Positions 1 to 6,468 of a stretch of DNA of 6,555 bases are shown piece after piece (positions within the stretch are counted from its first letter, which is position 1; every line of letters begins with the position of its first letter). Source of the DNA: Anaerolineae bacterium (lineage in GTDB: Bacteria > Chloroflexota > Anaerolineae > 4572-78 > J111); contig JAGRBY010000409.1 of the NCBI GenBank assembly GCA_020433835.1, positions 1 to 6,555 on the forward strand, given 5' to 3'. The notes below the pieces were generated by a model that ran no database searches, was not told the origin of the DNA, and saw only the letters and a list, made by a program, of their open reading frames with translations. Made by a program: the position numbers and the translations under genes.

Positions 1-297
1 GGTAACGCTTTAGATAACGTTATCCTTGGTAGTAACCTGTTGGTTCTTATTGTGCTGTCGATGCTGACCGTAACGGTTACTACAGGAGCGGCCCTGGTGG
101 TGGGCTACAAAATCCTTAAGCTCCCGTTTAGCATAGTGGCCGGGATGGTGGCCATACAGCCGGCTGTCTTCACCTTTGTCGCCGAACGCTCCAAGTCCCA
201 CTTACCGAATATCGGTTTCACCATGGCCGTGCCGATTGCTCTGATCGTCAATGTTATTTACGCGCAACTGCTCTATGCCCTGCTTACCCAATTGTAA
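1..297 (+). CDS. AspT/YidE-type membrane transporter, C-terminal fragment
   Basis: This frame is open from the first base to the TAA at 295-297, so it is the last 98 residues of a gene that begins outside the window. Any start inside it, such as the TTG at 40, is not the real one. The fragment is strongly hydrophobic, with membrane segments at about residues 13-36, 42-60 and 71-95. The Q53-P54 pair after a glycine-containing hydrophobic stretch, followed by a polar loop and a proline-containing last helix ending in AQLL, matches the C-terminus of the aspartate-alanine exchanger family (AspT, YidE, YbjL; Pfam Asp-Al_Ex). Complete members are usually about 500-560 residues with roughly ten helices and transport small organic anions across the inner membrane. 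The substrate cannot be told from this fragment. It is probably not co-transcribed with the next gene, given the 232-base gap. Confidence 0.72.
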   Translation, partial: GNALDNVILGSNLLVLIVLSMLTVTVTTGAALVVGYKILKLPFSIVAGMVAIQPAVFTFVAERSKSHLPNIGFTMAVPIALIVNVIYAQLLYALLTQL

Positions 298-529
298 ACG
301 TTTTCAAAAGCTATTGTTAAGTAGTTTTAATGACAATTTAACCCCGCTTTAATTACGGGCTAATCTTCGCTTTACGTGACTGAGTACACTATTTTGTAGA
401 AAGCGTTGTTCATGCATAGCCTGGTGTTCCCTATGGCCCATCGACCTATCTGTCAGGGTAACCGCCGGCGTAATGCGTGGCAGTTTAACCGTCTTACGAA
501 TGGTCTATCGGCCCCTACGAGAGAATATC
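298..529. other. AT-rich intergenic region, no confident signals
   Basis: This gap separates the transporter from the putative signalling operon. The first 110 bases are markedly AT-rich, the rest near the genomic average. A promoter for the downstream genes is expected here, but I find no pair of boxes close to consensus. A weak candidate is TTGTTA (from about 315) with a 17-base spacer to TTTAAC. There is a weak 4-bp stem (CCCG/CGGG with a loop of about ten bases, near 343-358) with no following T-run, so it is not a convincing terminator. The frame of the next gene extends up to an ATG at 473, but that extension lacks a ribosome binding site and reads as non-coding. Confidence 0.4.
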
Positions 530-1210
530 ATGCCCTTGAAAGCCAAACGCTGGAAGACCGAGATATGGCTTGAAGATCAATCCCATCCGATCATCATCTA
601 TGGCGACTCCCTGGCTTCGTTACGGCAAGCTGCCAAAGCATGGCTACTTGAATATCGTCCCTTGGCTTTTAGCAATACCTTTGCCAACTATACCATTCCC
701 GATCAGCGCAAAAAATACCTTTATTCCGATGGCACCCGTGATCTACCTCTCTTCTCCCTCTACTCTTCAACCGAACACAAGGTGCTGAACACAGGCTGGT
801 ACCGCCTACAGGGCGATGCCTTGTTTCCGCAGCCCGTTCGGCTCGATGATTTTGCTCAGGCGGTAAACAGCTTTGTCGAAAAAGACCTCATTGCCGCAGC
901 CGGCCCGGAGTACAAACAGGGAGAGCAAAAACGTGATCCAAGCTGTGCAATGCGCCTCGCCGCACACCCGGTTCTGCTAGCCGCTGCGGTCGGGCTGTGG
1001 GCCGCTTTTTGCTATCTGGCCATACCTATCTATGGTGGTTCTGAAAAGAACTTTGTTCTGGCCTCAAGCAATATGCTGGCGGTCTTGGGATTTATTCTTT
1101 TGATGACCTTATGCTTTGCCGGAGTGGGCTATGGTCTCTATAAAGGGATGGTCGTTTTGGAATCGACCAAAAAGCGAGATACCTCACCGCCTCAAAAAGC
1201 AATCAGATAG
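530..1210 (+). CDS. Hypothetical protein with two C-terminal membrane helices
   Basis: I do not recognise this 226-residue protein. The first about 140 residues are soluble, rich in aromatic and charged residues, and start with a strand-like WKTEIWLED segment followed by a helix with repeated alanines (about 28-42). Two hydrophobic helices follow at about 146-168 and 181-205, then a short basic, proline-containing tail. There is no N-terminal signal peptide, so the large domain is probably cytoplasmic and anchored by the C-terminal hairpin. I chose the ATG at 530 because a GAGAG element (about 520-524) lies just upstream. The in-frame ATGs at 473 and 500 have no Shine-Dalgarno sequence and would add 19 or 10 atypical residues. 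The stop lies 26 bases before the histidine kinase start, so co-transcription and a link to that signalling pair are likely but only inferred. Confidence 0.7.
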   Translation: MPLKAKRWKTEIWLEDQSHPIIIYGDSLASLRQAAKAWLLEYRPLAFSNTFANYTIPDQRKKYLYSDGTRDLPLFSLYSSTEHKVLNTGWYRLQGDALFPQPVRLDDFAQAVNSFVEKDLIAAAGPEYKQGEQKRDPSCAMRLAAHPVLLAAAVGLWAAFCYLAIPIYGGSEKNFVLASSNMLAVLGFILLMTLCFAGVGYGLYKGMVVLESTKKRDTSPPQKAIR

Positions 1211-1224
1211 AATCCTTATAGTGT

Positions 1225-1230
1225 TTGGAG
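1225..1230 (+). promoter_or_regulatory. Ribosome binding site fixing the kinase start
   Basis: TTGGAG lies six bases before the ATG at 1237. The first TTG of this element could itself be read as a start codon in the same frame, adding four residues, but it is better explained as part of the ribosome binding site. This sets the kinase start at 1237. Confidence 0.6.
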
Positions 1231-1236
1231 TTTGTT

Positions 1237-3138
1237 ATGCCGGCTCTAAAGGAGTTTGCCAACCTCATAACTGTTAATATGGCAGAGCTGGCAGCAATTT
1301 ATGCCCAAATTCTGGTCGATGACCAGGCCGAGTTCGATGCTCTCTCCGGCAACCATCGACCCGCCTCGGCCCGTGAACTCTTGCGAACCGTGGTCAGGGC
1401 GCTTGAACAACATAATGTTCAACCATTAATGATGCTCTTTGAAAAACAAACCGACACCTTCGGCCCGCTGCTCGCTCAGGCGATGCTCGAAGCACTGGGT
1501 AAAACGCTAACACCGGTCGCTCCCAGTTTAGAAGCCGGCAAGTTTGTGTGGCATACGCTGGCTCAGGTACGTGCTGACCTTATAGAGCAGATTAGGCGTG
1601 CCGCTGTGCCTATCACTGCCTCGCTTACTCAAGCTTCTGACAAAACCGGCTATTTACCTGTAACGCAGGTTCCGTTGACCTCTGACAAAAACGGCTATGC
1701 TTTAAGCCGGCTAAGTCACATTCTTCTCACCGAGGTCGCCGATGAGGTTAAGAACGGCACTGATCTTGAGAGCCTGTTTGCCGATCTGGATGAGGAAGAC
1801 GTTAACCGCACTGTTCTTTCTATCGCTCGGCTGGCCCAGGTTGAGTTATCCATGAACTCGACCCTGGTCGATTTGCCGGTCTATTCTTTCCAGGTCGAAG
1901 CCGACAACCTGGTTTGTGAGGTCGAGAAACTGCTTCGAGCCTATACCATTCTACCGGGTGTGATTATTACTCACAATGGTTTGGCTATCGGCGTTATCTC
2001 ACGCCGTAAATTTTTTGAACAACTCGGCCAATTGTATGGAGTGGCTGTGTTTATGCGCCGCCCCATTCGGTTGATGCTTAACAAAATCAACGCTGATCCC
2101 TTACTTCTGCCGGCCGCTTGCCCGGTACCCGACGCCATTGAGCTGACGCTCAATCGCCCTTCAAACTTTGTGTTCGAGCCTATCATCGTGGAGATTGCGC
2201 CGCACACGTATCGCCTGCTCGATGTCTATACATTGCTGATGGCTCAATCGAAGCTGTTTTCTAGCTTGCAGCGCCAGCTTCAGTTAACCAACCTCGAACT
2301 GGAAAAGCGGGTTGAGCGTCGCACGGCAGAACTGGTGCAGGCCAACACCGACTTAACCGACGAGATTCAAAAACGTCGCCGGGTAGAAAAAGAGCTGATC
2401 GTAGCCCGCGATCAGGCACTGGCTGCCAGCCGTTTTAAGACGGAACTTTTAGCCAAGGTCAGCCACGAACTACGCACGCCGCTGGGCGCTATTGTCGGCC
2501 ATACCGAAATGATCCAGGTTGGCATCCATGGCCCGGTAACCGAGAAACAAGACCAGGTCGCTGCAAAAATTGTCGATAACGCCAACTATTTAGCCGAACT
2601 GGTCGGCCAACTGCTCGATCAGGCCCAATCCGAAGCCGGTCAGTTGCAGCTTAAGCGAACAGTCTTTACGCCAGCCAATCTTTTGGATACCAGCTTGTCT
2701 CGTTTGGGGATTACCGCTCAAAATAAGGGGCTAACGCTGCACGCCGAAATCGATCCCCAACTTCCGCCGCAGCTCAGCGGCGATCCGGTTCGATTGCAGC
2801 AAATAGTGGTCAACTTGGTGGGCAATGCCGTCAAATATACCGAACACGGTCAGGTGCGTGTTCGTCTCTCTTGTTTCGGCGCTTGGCAGTGGGCTATCGA
2901 GGTTGCCGACACCGGGCCGGGTATTGCCTCTGAACATCAAGAGCGCATCTTTGAACCCTTTGGCCAGGCTAACCCTTCGATGACGCGTCGGCAGGCCGGT
3001 ATCGGGCTGGGGCTATCCATTGTCAAGCAGCTTGTGGCTTTAATGGGCGGAAAGATCGACTTAAAGAGTACCATAGGACAAGGGAGTACCTTCACGGTTA
3101 TATTACCTATCGAACCTATCTTGAAGGAAACGCTATGA
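1237..3138 (+). CDS. Soluble sensor histidine kinase with helical and CBS-like input domains
   Basis: The 633-residue protein has no membrane segment or signal peptide, so it senses a cytoplasmic cue. Residues 1-130 are helical and resemble the RsbRD/RsbR N-terminal domain. After a linker and a second helical part (about 155-205), residues 213-340 look like a degenerate pair of CBS modules, with GVISRRKFF and FMRRPIRLML as the clearest blocks. A charged coiled coil (about 343-402) leads to the HisKA dimerisation helix with SHELRTPL, where H410 is the phospho-acceptor, E411 the likely catalytic base and T414 consistent with phosphatase activity. The HATPase_c domain is complete: N box N526 and N530, G1 box D558-TGPGI, F box FEPF at 572-575, G2 box GIGLGL at 588-593, and a final GQGSTF motif. 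It should phosphorylate the receiver encoded next, whose ATG overlaps its TGA. The kinase call is very safe. The input domain names are from pattern recall. Confidence 0.96.
   Translation: MPALKEFANLITVNMAELAAIYAQILVDDQAEFDALSGNHRPASARELLRTVVRALEQHNVQPLMMLFEKQTDTFGPLLAQAMLEALGKTLTPVAPSLEAGKFVWHTLAQVRADLIEQIRRAAVPITASLTQASDKTGYLPVTQVPLTSDKNGYALSRLSHILLTEVADEVKNGTDLESLFADLDEEDVNRTVLSIARLAQVELSMNSTLVDLPVYSFQVEADNLVCEVEKLLRAYTILPGVIITHNGLAIGVISRRKFFEQLGQLYGVAVFMRRPIRLMLNKINADPLLLPAACPVPDAIELTLNRPSNFVFEPIIVEIAPHTYRLLDVYTLLMAQSKLFSSLQRQLQLTNLELEKRVERRTAELVQANTDLTDEIQKRRRVEKELIVARDQALAASRFKTELLAKVSHELRTPLGAIVGHTEMIQVGIHGPVTEKQDQVAAKIVDNANYLAELVGQLLDQAQSEAGQLQLKRTVFTPANLLDTSLSRLGITAQNKGLTLHAEIDPQLPPQLSGDPVRLQQIVVNLVGNAVKYTEHGQVRVRLSCFGAWQWAIEVADTGPGIASEHQERIFEPFGQANPSMTRRQAGIGLGLSIVKQLVALMGGKIDLKSTIGQGSTFTVILPIEPILKETL
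1636..1698 (+). repeat. Short in-frame direct repeat in the kinase linker
   Basis: An 18-base segment at 1636-1653 recurs at 1681-1698 with one mismatch (17 of 18), offset by 45 bases, exactly 15 codons. It encodes SDKTGY at residues 134-139 and SDKNGY at 149-154, in the linker between the first helical domain and the second helical part. The copies are not adjacent and the bases between and after them do not continue the match, so this is either an eroded tandem duplication or a repeated local motif. Confidence 0.6.
3124..3128 (+). promoter_or_regulatory. Ribosome binding site of the receiver gene
   Basis: AAGGA sits six bases before the ATG at 3135 and lies inside the last codons of the kinase gene. 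It supports independent re-initiation at the ATGA overlap and fixes the receiver start. Confidence 0.65.
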
Positions 3139-3536
3139 ACTATCCACTGGAAGAAAAACAAAAACCCCTGGCCTTAATTGTTGAAGATGATGATGAGCAA
3201 GTTTCGATATTCGCCGAGGCACTGCGGCGAGCCGAATACGAAACAGAGGTTGCCCAAGATGGTCAGTTGGCCCTGACGCGCTTAGGCGAGATTGTTCCGG
3301 ATTTGGTTGTTTTAGACTTGCACCTGCCCTATATCTCCGGGCGCGAGATTCTCAGACAAATTCGAACCAACGCTCGTTTGGCAGAAACCCGCGTTATCAT
3401 AGCAACGGCCGCCCCCAGCACCGCCGATATGCTCCGCCACGAGGCTGATCTGGTTTTAATCAAGCCGATAAGCTTTATCCAACTGCGCGATTTGGCAACG
3501 CGTATGCGCCCGCCCGACACGGTCGATCAGCTTTAA
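3135..3536 (+). CDS. Single-domain CheY-like response regulator
   Basis: This 133-residue protein is one receiver (REC) domain with no room for a DNA-binding or enzymatic output domain. It has the expected active site: the acidic pair D18/D19 after the first hydrophobic strand, phospho-acceptor D61 in a VVLDLHLP segment, switch residue T91 at the end of the fourth strand (IIATA), and the invariant K110-P111. The ATG overlaps the kinase TGA (ATGA), so translation is coupled and the kinase is the obvious phosphodonor. Without an output domain it must act by protein contact, by handing phosphate on, or as a phosphate sink. The position usually held by an aromatic switch residue on strand five carries leucine or valine (L106-V107-L108). 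The first 10 residues are a short polar extension before the domain. Confidence 0.94.
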   Translation: MNYPLEEKQKPLALIVEDDDEQVSIFAEALRRAEYETEVAQDGQLALTRLGEIVPDLVVLDLHLPYISGREILRQIRTNARLAETRVIIATAAPSTADMLRHEADLVLIKPISFIQLRDLATRMRPPDTVDQL

Positions 3537-3540
3537 CCCT

Positions 3541-4335
3541 TCAGCCGGATGAGACTGGTATCTTCTTTTTACCTGACCGCGCCTGAATAAGAGGGTCCAG
3601 CTCTAGCCGGCAGACGTTGGGGTTTTCAGGCAGATAGCGAACCGGCGTTTGCTGTCGCAGCCGTAACACCTCAAAGGCCAGTTCGTTGACCTCGGCTGAA
3701 ACGATGGTTTGTGCCTGACCATTGATGTCTGTCGCTTCAAATTGATAGGCAACACAATAAGAAATCTGGCGGCGGGCGTCGGCTGATCGCCATAGGTTGA
3801 CCACCGTAGCCGGAACTACCTGCCCCTGAGTGTACAGCCGCCGAACTTTGCGCCAGTTGCGCCAGCGAGTTGGCAGCAGTACCAGACCAATCGTCAGCAT
3901 GACCACTCCCAACCCGGCAAACAGCAGCAACGGTTTGAATGGAGATACAAAGTATGGCTCTAAAACGGATATTTCCGGGGCGTAAGCCACATAGCGTACG
4001 GTTATCGTTTCGCCTGGGGTCATAGGCCGGACGTGTTTGAGAGGAATGGCGTGTTGACCGGTATAAACCGTTGTCTCATCCGTACTAAACTGAAAGATAT
4101 GCGAGACCCACAGCGGCCCAGAGTCTTGCCGCAGGATATGACCTGAAGTAACTACCCCCGACTGCTTAAGCTGCCAATAGCGATACCAGTCTGGTCCCAA
4201 CGTAAAGGTGCACAGCATCAGCATGACCAAACTACCCACCGTCCAGACGGTGCAAAAAACCAGCAGCATACTCTCCAACGATCCGTCGGAGGGGAGATGC
4301 GGTTGTGGACGCGGCAGCGACTCAAAGGTGCTCAT
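3541..4335 (-). CDS. Membrane protein with two tandem DUF3592-like modules
   Basis: This 264-residue protein has the order membrane helix (about 22-46), module A (about 50-130), membrane helix (about 134-155), module B (about 165-245). Each module has the DUF3592 pattern: a VV-x-(S/A) strand just after the helix, a hydrophobic Y/F-x-F strand, and a closing V-R-Y strand followed by a proline-containing turn (VRYVAYAPE at about 113-121, and VRYLPENPN followed by RLELD in module B). Module B is the closer match to the family. DUF3592 proteins are widespread bacterial membrane proteins of unknown function. The ATG at 4335 is preferred over the in-frame TTG at 4347 because GGAT and AGGA lie just before it. 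It follows the TPR gene by 27 bases on the same strand and is probably the last gene of that transcript. The C-terminal tail is basic (SGKKK). Confidence 0.75.
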   Translation of the reverse strand: MSTFESLPRPQPHLPSDGSLESMLLVFCTVWTVGSLVMLMLCTFTLGPDWYRYWQLKQSGVVTSGHILRQDSGPLWVSHIFQFSTDETTVYTGQHAIPLKHVRPMTPGETITVRYVAYAPEISVLEPYFVSPFKPLLLFAGLGVVMLTIGLVLLPTRWRNWRKVRRLYTQGQVVPATVVNLWRSADARRQISYCVAYQFEATDINGQAQTIVSAEVNELAFEVLRLRQQTPVRYLPENPNVCRLELDPLIQARSGKKKIPVSSG

Positions 4336-4362
4336 CTTCCTATCCAATTTTGCTAAAGAGAT

Positions 4363-5823
4363 TTATTGAATCAGAGTCTGAAAACGGACTTCGGCCCGAA
4401 TGGTATCAAAGTCGGGATCGGTCTGGGCCTGGCGTATATCAATCCCTCTTTCACGTGCTTGCTGTAAGTAGGTGATGGCTTCATCAACCTGATGCTGTCC
4501 GGTCAGCAGGCAAGCCATATTGTAGAAAGCACTACCGTCATACGGGTCGAGTTCAGCCGCTGCTTGGTAGTCGGCCAGCGCAGCTTCGGTTTGGCCCAGA
4601 TGATGATAGGCCGTGGCCCGGTTGTAGTAAGCCGTCGCGGCTGACGGATTATGGTCGATGATGGCATCGTAATCAGCAATGGCCTCGTCAAAACGGTCTT
4701 GCTGCATCAAGAGCTGGCCTCGCTTCAGCAAGAGCGGCTCCTTTTCCATCCCCAGCCCAATGGCTTCACTATAATCGGCCAGCGCCTGGTCTACATTGCC
4801 CAGCTTCAGGGCCGCATCACCGCGTCCCACAATAGCCGGGGCCAGGCTGTTGTCCAGCCGCACGGCCTGGTCAAAGTTAACCCAGGCACGTTTATCATCG
4901 CCTTGCCGGCTGTAAACCAGACCTCGCCCCAGCGCCGCCCGCGGATCGCGTGCATCGTAACGGATGGCTTTGGCAAAGTCGGCCAGCGCCGCTTCGTCAT
5001 TATTCAGGTGATAGTAGGCCAGCCCCCGGCTTAGATAGTTCTCGGCCTCGTCTGGCTTCAGTCCAATCGCCTCACTCAAATCGGCGGCGGCGATTTCGTA
5101 TTGGCCTTGCTGGTAATGCAGCAGCGCTCGCCCGATGAATGCTCGCGACTCGCGGGGCCTTTTCGCCACAACTTCATTATAATCAGCCAGCGCCCGCTCA
5201 GTATCACCGATGGCCACGTAACATCTGGCTCGGTTGAGATACACCACCACATCATCGGGATCAAGAGCAATCGCGGCGGTGTAGTCGGCAATAGCCCCGG
5301 CATAATCCTCGCGATTGACTCGAATGCCGGCTCGACCATACAGCGCCGCCACATCGTCTGGCTCGACCTGCAGGATCGCCTCGAAATCAGCCAGGGCCAG
5401 TTGCTCTTGCCCCATCTCGGCATAGGCTTTGCCCCGGTTGTAAAAGGCGCTGATGTAGTGCGGATCGAAGCGCAGCGCCCGACTGTAAGCCGCAGCCGCT
5501 TGAGTGTATTCTTCTTGCTGAAACAAGACGTTGCCCTGCCCTACATATGCCCGGCTGTGCTCCGGGTCAAGCCGAATAGCTTCATTATAATCAGCCAGCG
5601 CCTGCTCATAGAAACCCATCCGGCGATAGAGATTGCCGCGTTGGTAATAGGTATCGCCCTCGTCGGGTAGCAGCCGGATTGCCTCGCCGTAGTCGGCTAT
5701 GGCTGCTTCATAATGGCCGGCCTTGGCATAGGCATTCCCCCGGTCATAATAGGCCTCGCCGTCAGCCGGGTTGTTATCGATGTGTTGAGTATAATGAGCG
5801 ATCTGTTCTTCGTTGTTGGTCAT
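4363..5823 (-). CDS. Protein of 13 tandem tetratricopeptide repeats
   Basis: The 486-residue protein is almost entirely TPR. After a half-repeat (residues 5-21), 13 consecutive units of exactly 34 residues run from 22 to 463 without insertion or deletion, followed by a 23-residue cap containing DPDFDTIR and RFQTLI, a common end of TPR arrays. Most units keep the R-G/A-x-x-Y of helix A, the A-x-A-D-Y/F of helix B and the D-P turn. Unit 9 (AWVNF) and unit 13 (AITYL) are the most divergent. There is no signal peptide or membrane helix, so it is probably a cytoplasmic superhelical scaffold for protein contacts. The partner is unknown. The ATG at 5823 has an AGGA nine bases upstream, right after the recX stop, and the 15-base gap to recX suggests co-transcription. 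Long arrays of this kind are common in Chloroflexota, Cyanobacteria and Planctomycetota. Confidence 0.93.
   Translation of the reverse strand: MTNNEEQIAHYTQHIDNNPADGEAYYDRGNAYAKAGHYEAAIADYGEAIRLLPDEGDTYYQRGNLYRRMGFYEQALADYNEAIRLDPEHSRAYVGQGNVLFQQEEYTQAAAAYSRALRFDPHYISAFYNRGKAYAEMGQEQLALADFEAILQVEPDDVAALYGRAGIRVNREDYAGAIADYTAAIALDPDDVVVYLNRARCYVAIGDTERALADYNEVVAKRPRESRAFIGRALLHYQQGQYEIAAADLSEAIGLKPDEAENYLSRGLAYYHLNNDEAALADFAKAIRYDARDPRAALGRGLVYSRQGDDKRAWVNFDQAVRLDNSLAPAIVGRGDAALKLGNVDQALADYSEAIGLGMEKEPLLLKRGQLLMQQDRFDEAIADYDAIIDHNPSAATAYYNRATAYHHLGQTEAALADYQAAAELDPYDGSAFYNMACLLTGQHQVDEAITYLQQARERGIDIRQAQTDPDFDTIRAEVRFQTLIQ
4764..4788 (-). repeat. DNA-level repeat in TPR unit 10
   Basis: These 25 bases match 5580-5604 at 23 of 25 positions, 816 bases away, which is exactly eight TPR units. 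They encode ALADYSE in unit 10 and complete a series of units 2, 6 and 10. Confidence 0.7.
5172..5200 (-). repeat. DNA-level repeat in TPR unit 6
   Basis: Second copy of the 29-base element, encoding the ALADYNE part of TPR unit 6. The shared codons are identical even at synonymous positions, which is closer than most other unit pairs in this gene. Confidence 0.8.
5580..5608 (-). repeat. DNA-level repeat in TPR unit 2
   Basis: This 29-base stretch encodes the ALADYNE part of TPR unit 2. It matches 5172-5200 (unit 6) at 28 of 29 bases, with 23 consecutive identities (5580-5602), at a spacing of 408 bases, exactly four 102-base TPR units. Confidence 0.8.
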
Positions 5824-5838
5824 AGAGGTTTTTCCTAC

Positions 5839-6468
5839 TTAGTTCTGGTCGTCGCTTAACGTCCAGGCACGCTCAACAGCTTCACGGGTTACCTCATAGC
5901 CAAACCCGCGTCGGCTAAGAAAGCTCATTGCCTTGCGCTTAAACGTTTCCTCATCAAGCCTCTGCCACTGGCGCAGCTTTTTTTCAAGAGCCTGCCAGGC
6001 CATGGCTTCTTCATCAACCTCTTCCAGAGCGTTCTCAATGGCAGCGTCGTTTAAGCCCTTCTGACGAAGCTCGTAGCGCAACGCCCGCGTGCCTTTCGGT
6101 TTTAACCGCTCTCTGTTCTCCACCCAGCTTTGGGCAAAGGCTGTGTCATCGACCAGACCCTCTGCGGCCAGCTTGTTGACGGTGTCGGCAATAACGTCCG
6201 CCCCATATTTCTTATCACGCAGATAACGCTCGATCTCCACCCGACTCCGCGCCCGAAAGCTGAGATAATTGAGAGCTCGCTGATAGGCTTTATGCCGATC
6301 GTCCTGCTGCTTTAGCTGATCGATCTCGGCGTCGCTTAGATCTTGGCCCTTCTTTAACTCCAGAGCCACTGATAGCATGACGCCAAAGGCAAACTTTTCG
6401 TCAAGGTAAACGTTAACCCGTTCTTTGTTGCGTTTTTGGATTTCTAATTTGGTAATAGTTCCCGACAT
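5839..6468 (-). CDS. recX: Regulatory protein RecX
   Basis: RecX binds RecA filaments and modulates recombinase activity in the cytoplasm, usually as an inhibitor. This 209-residue protein has the usual layout: an N-terminal strand region (SGTITKLEIQKRN through about residue 35, with VYLDEKFAFGV), then three consecutive three-helix modules. Module 1 carries LNYLSFRARSRVEIERYL (67-83), module 2 KLAAEGLVDDTAFAQSW (99-115) and ENRERLKPKGTRALRYEL (117-134), and module 3 FLSRRGFGYEVTREAVE (183-199). I chose the ATG at 6468 because family members begin at this point. The frame continues up to a GTG at 6543, but those 25 residues come from AT-rich promoter-like DNA. recX often sits beside recA, which could lie beyond the right edge, but nothing here shows it. 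The stop is 15 bases before the TPR gene. Confidence 0.92.
   Translation of the reverse strand: MSGTITKLEIQKRNKERVNVYLDEKFAFGVMLSVALELKKGQDLSDAEIDQLKQQDDRHKAYQRALNYLSFRARSRVEIERYLRDKKYGADVIADTVNKLAAEGLVDDTAFAQSWVENRERLKPKGTRALRYELRQKGLNDAAIENALEEVDEEAMAWQALEKKLRQWQRLDEETFKRKAMSFLSRRGFGYEVTREAVERAWTLSDDQN

Noticed and set aside
66..79. Small palindrome GTAACGGTTAC as a possible operator.
   Set aside because: It lies inside the transporter coding frame, where the codons explain it, and no second copy is seen near a promoter.
301..360. Possible terminator after the transporter (TTTTCAAAA and CCCG/CGGG stems).
   Set aside because: The stems are too short and neither is followed by a run of T.
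473..529. Longer start for the 226-residue membrane protein.
   Set aside because: Neither ATG at 473 nor 500 has a Shine-Dalgarno sequence, whereas a GAGAG element precedes the ATG at 530.
5101..5670. A 189-residue open frame on the plus strand opposite the TPR gene.
   Set aside because: It is a shadow produced by the regular codon pattern of the TPR array. It has no domain, and the opposite strand is unmistakably TPR. The same holds for the other open frames antisense to, or out of frame within, the six genes.
4363..5823. Regularly spaced 102-base repeats as a CRISPR-like or satellite array.
   Set aside because: The periodicity is explained by 34-residue TPR units in one intact reading frame.
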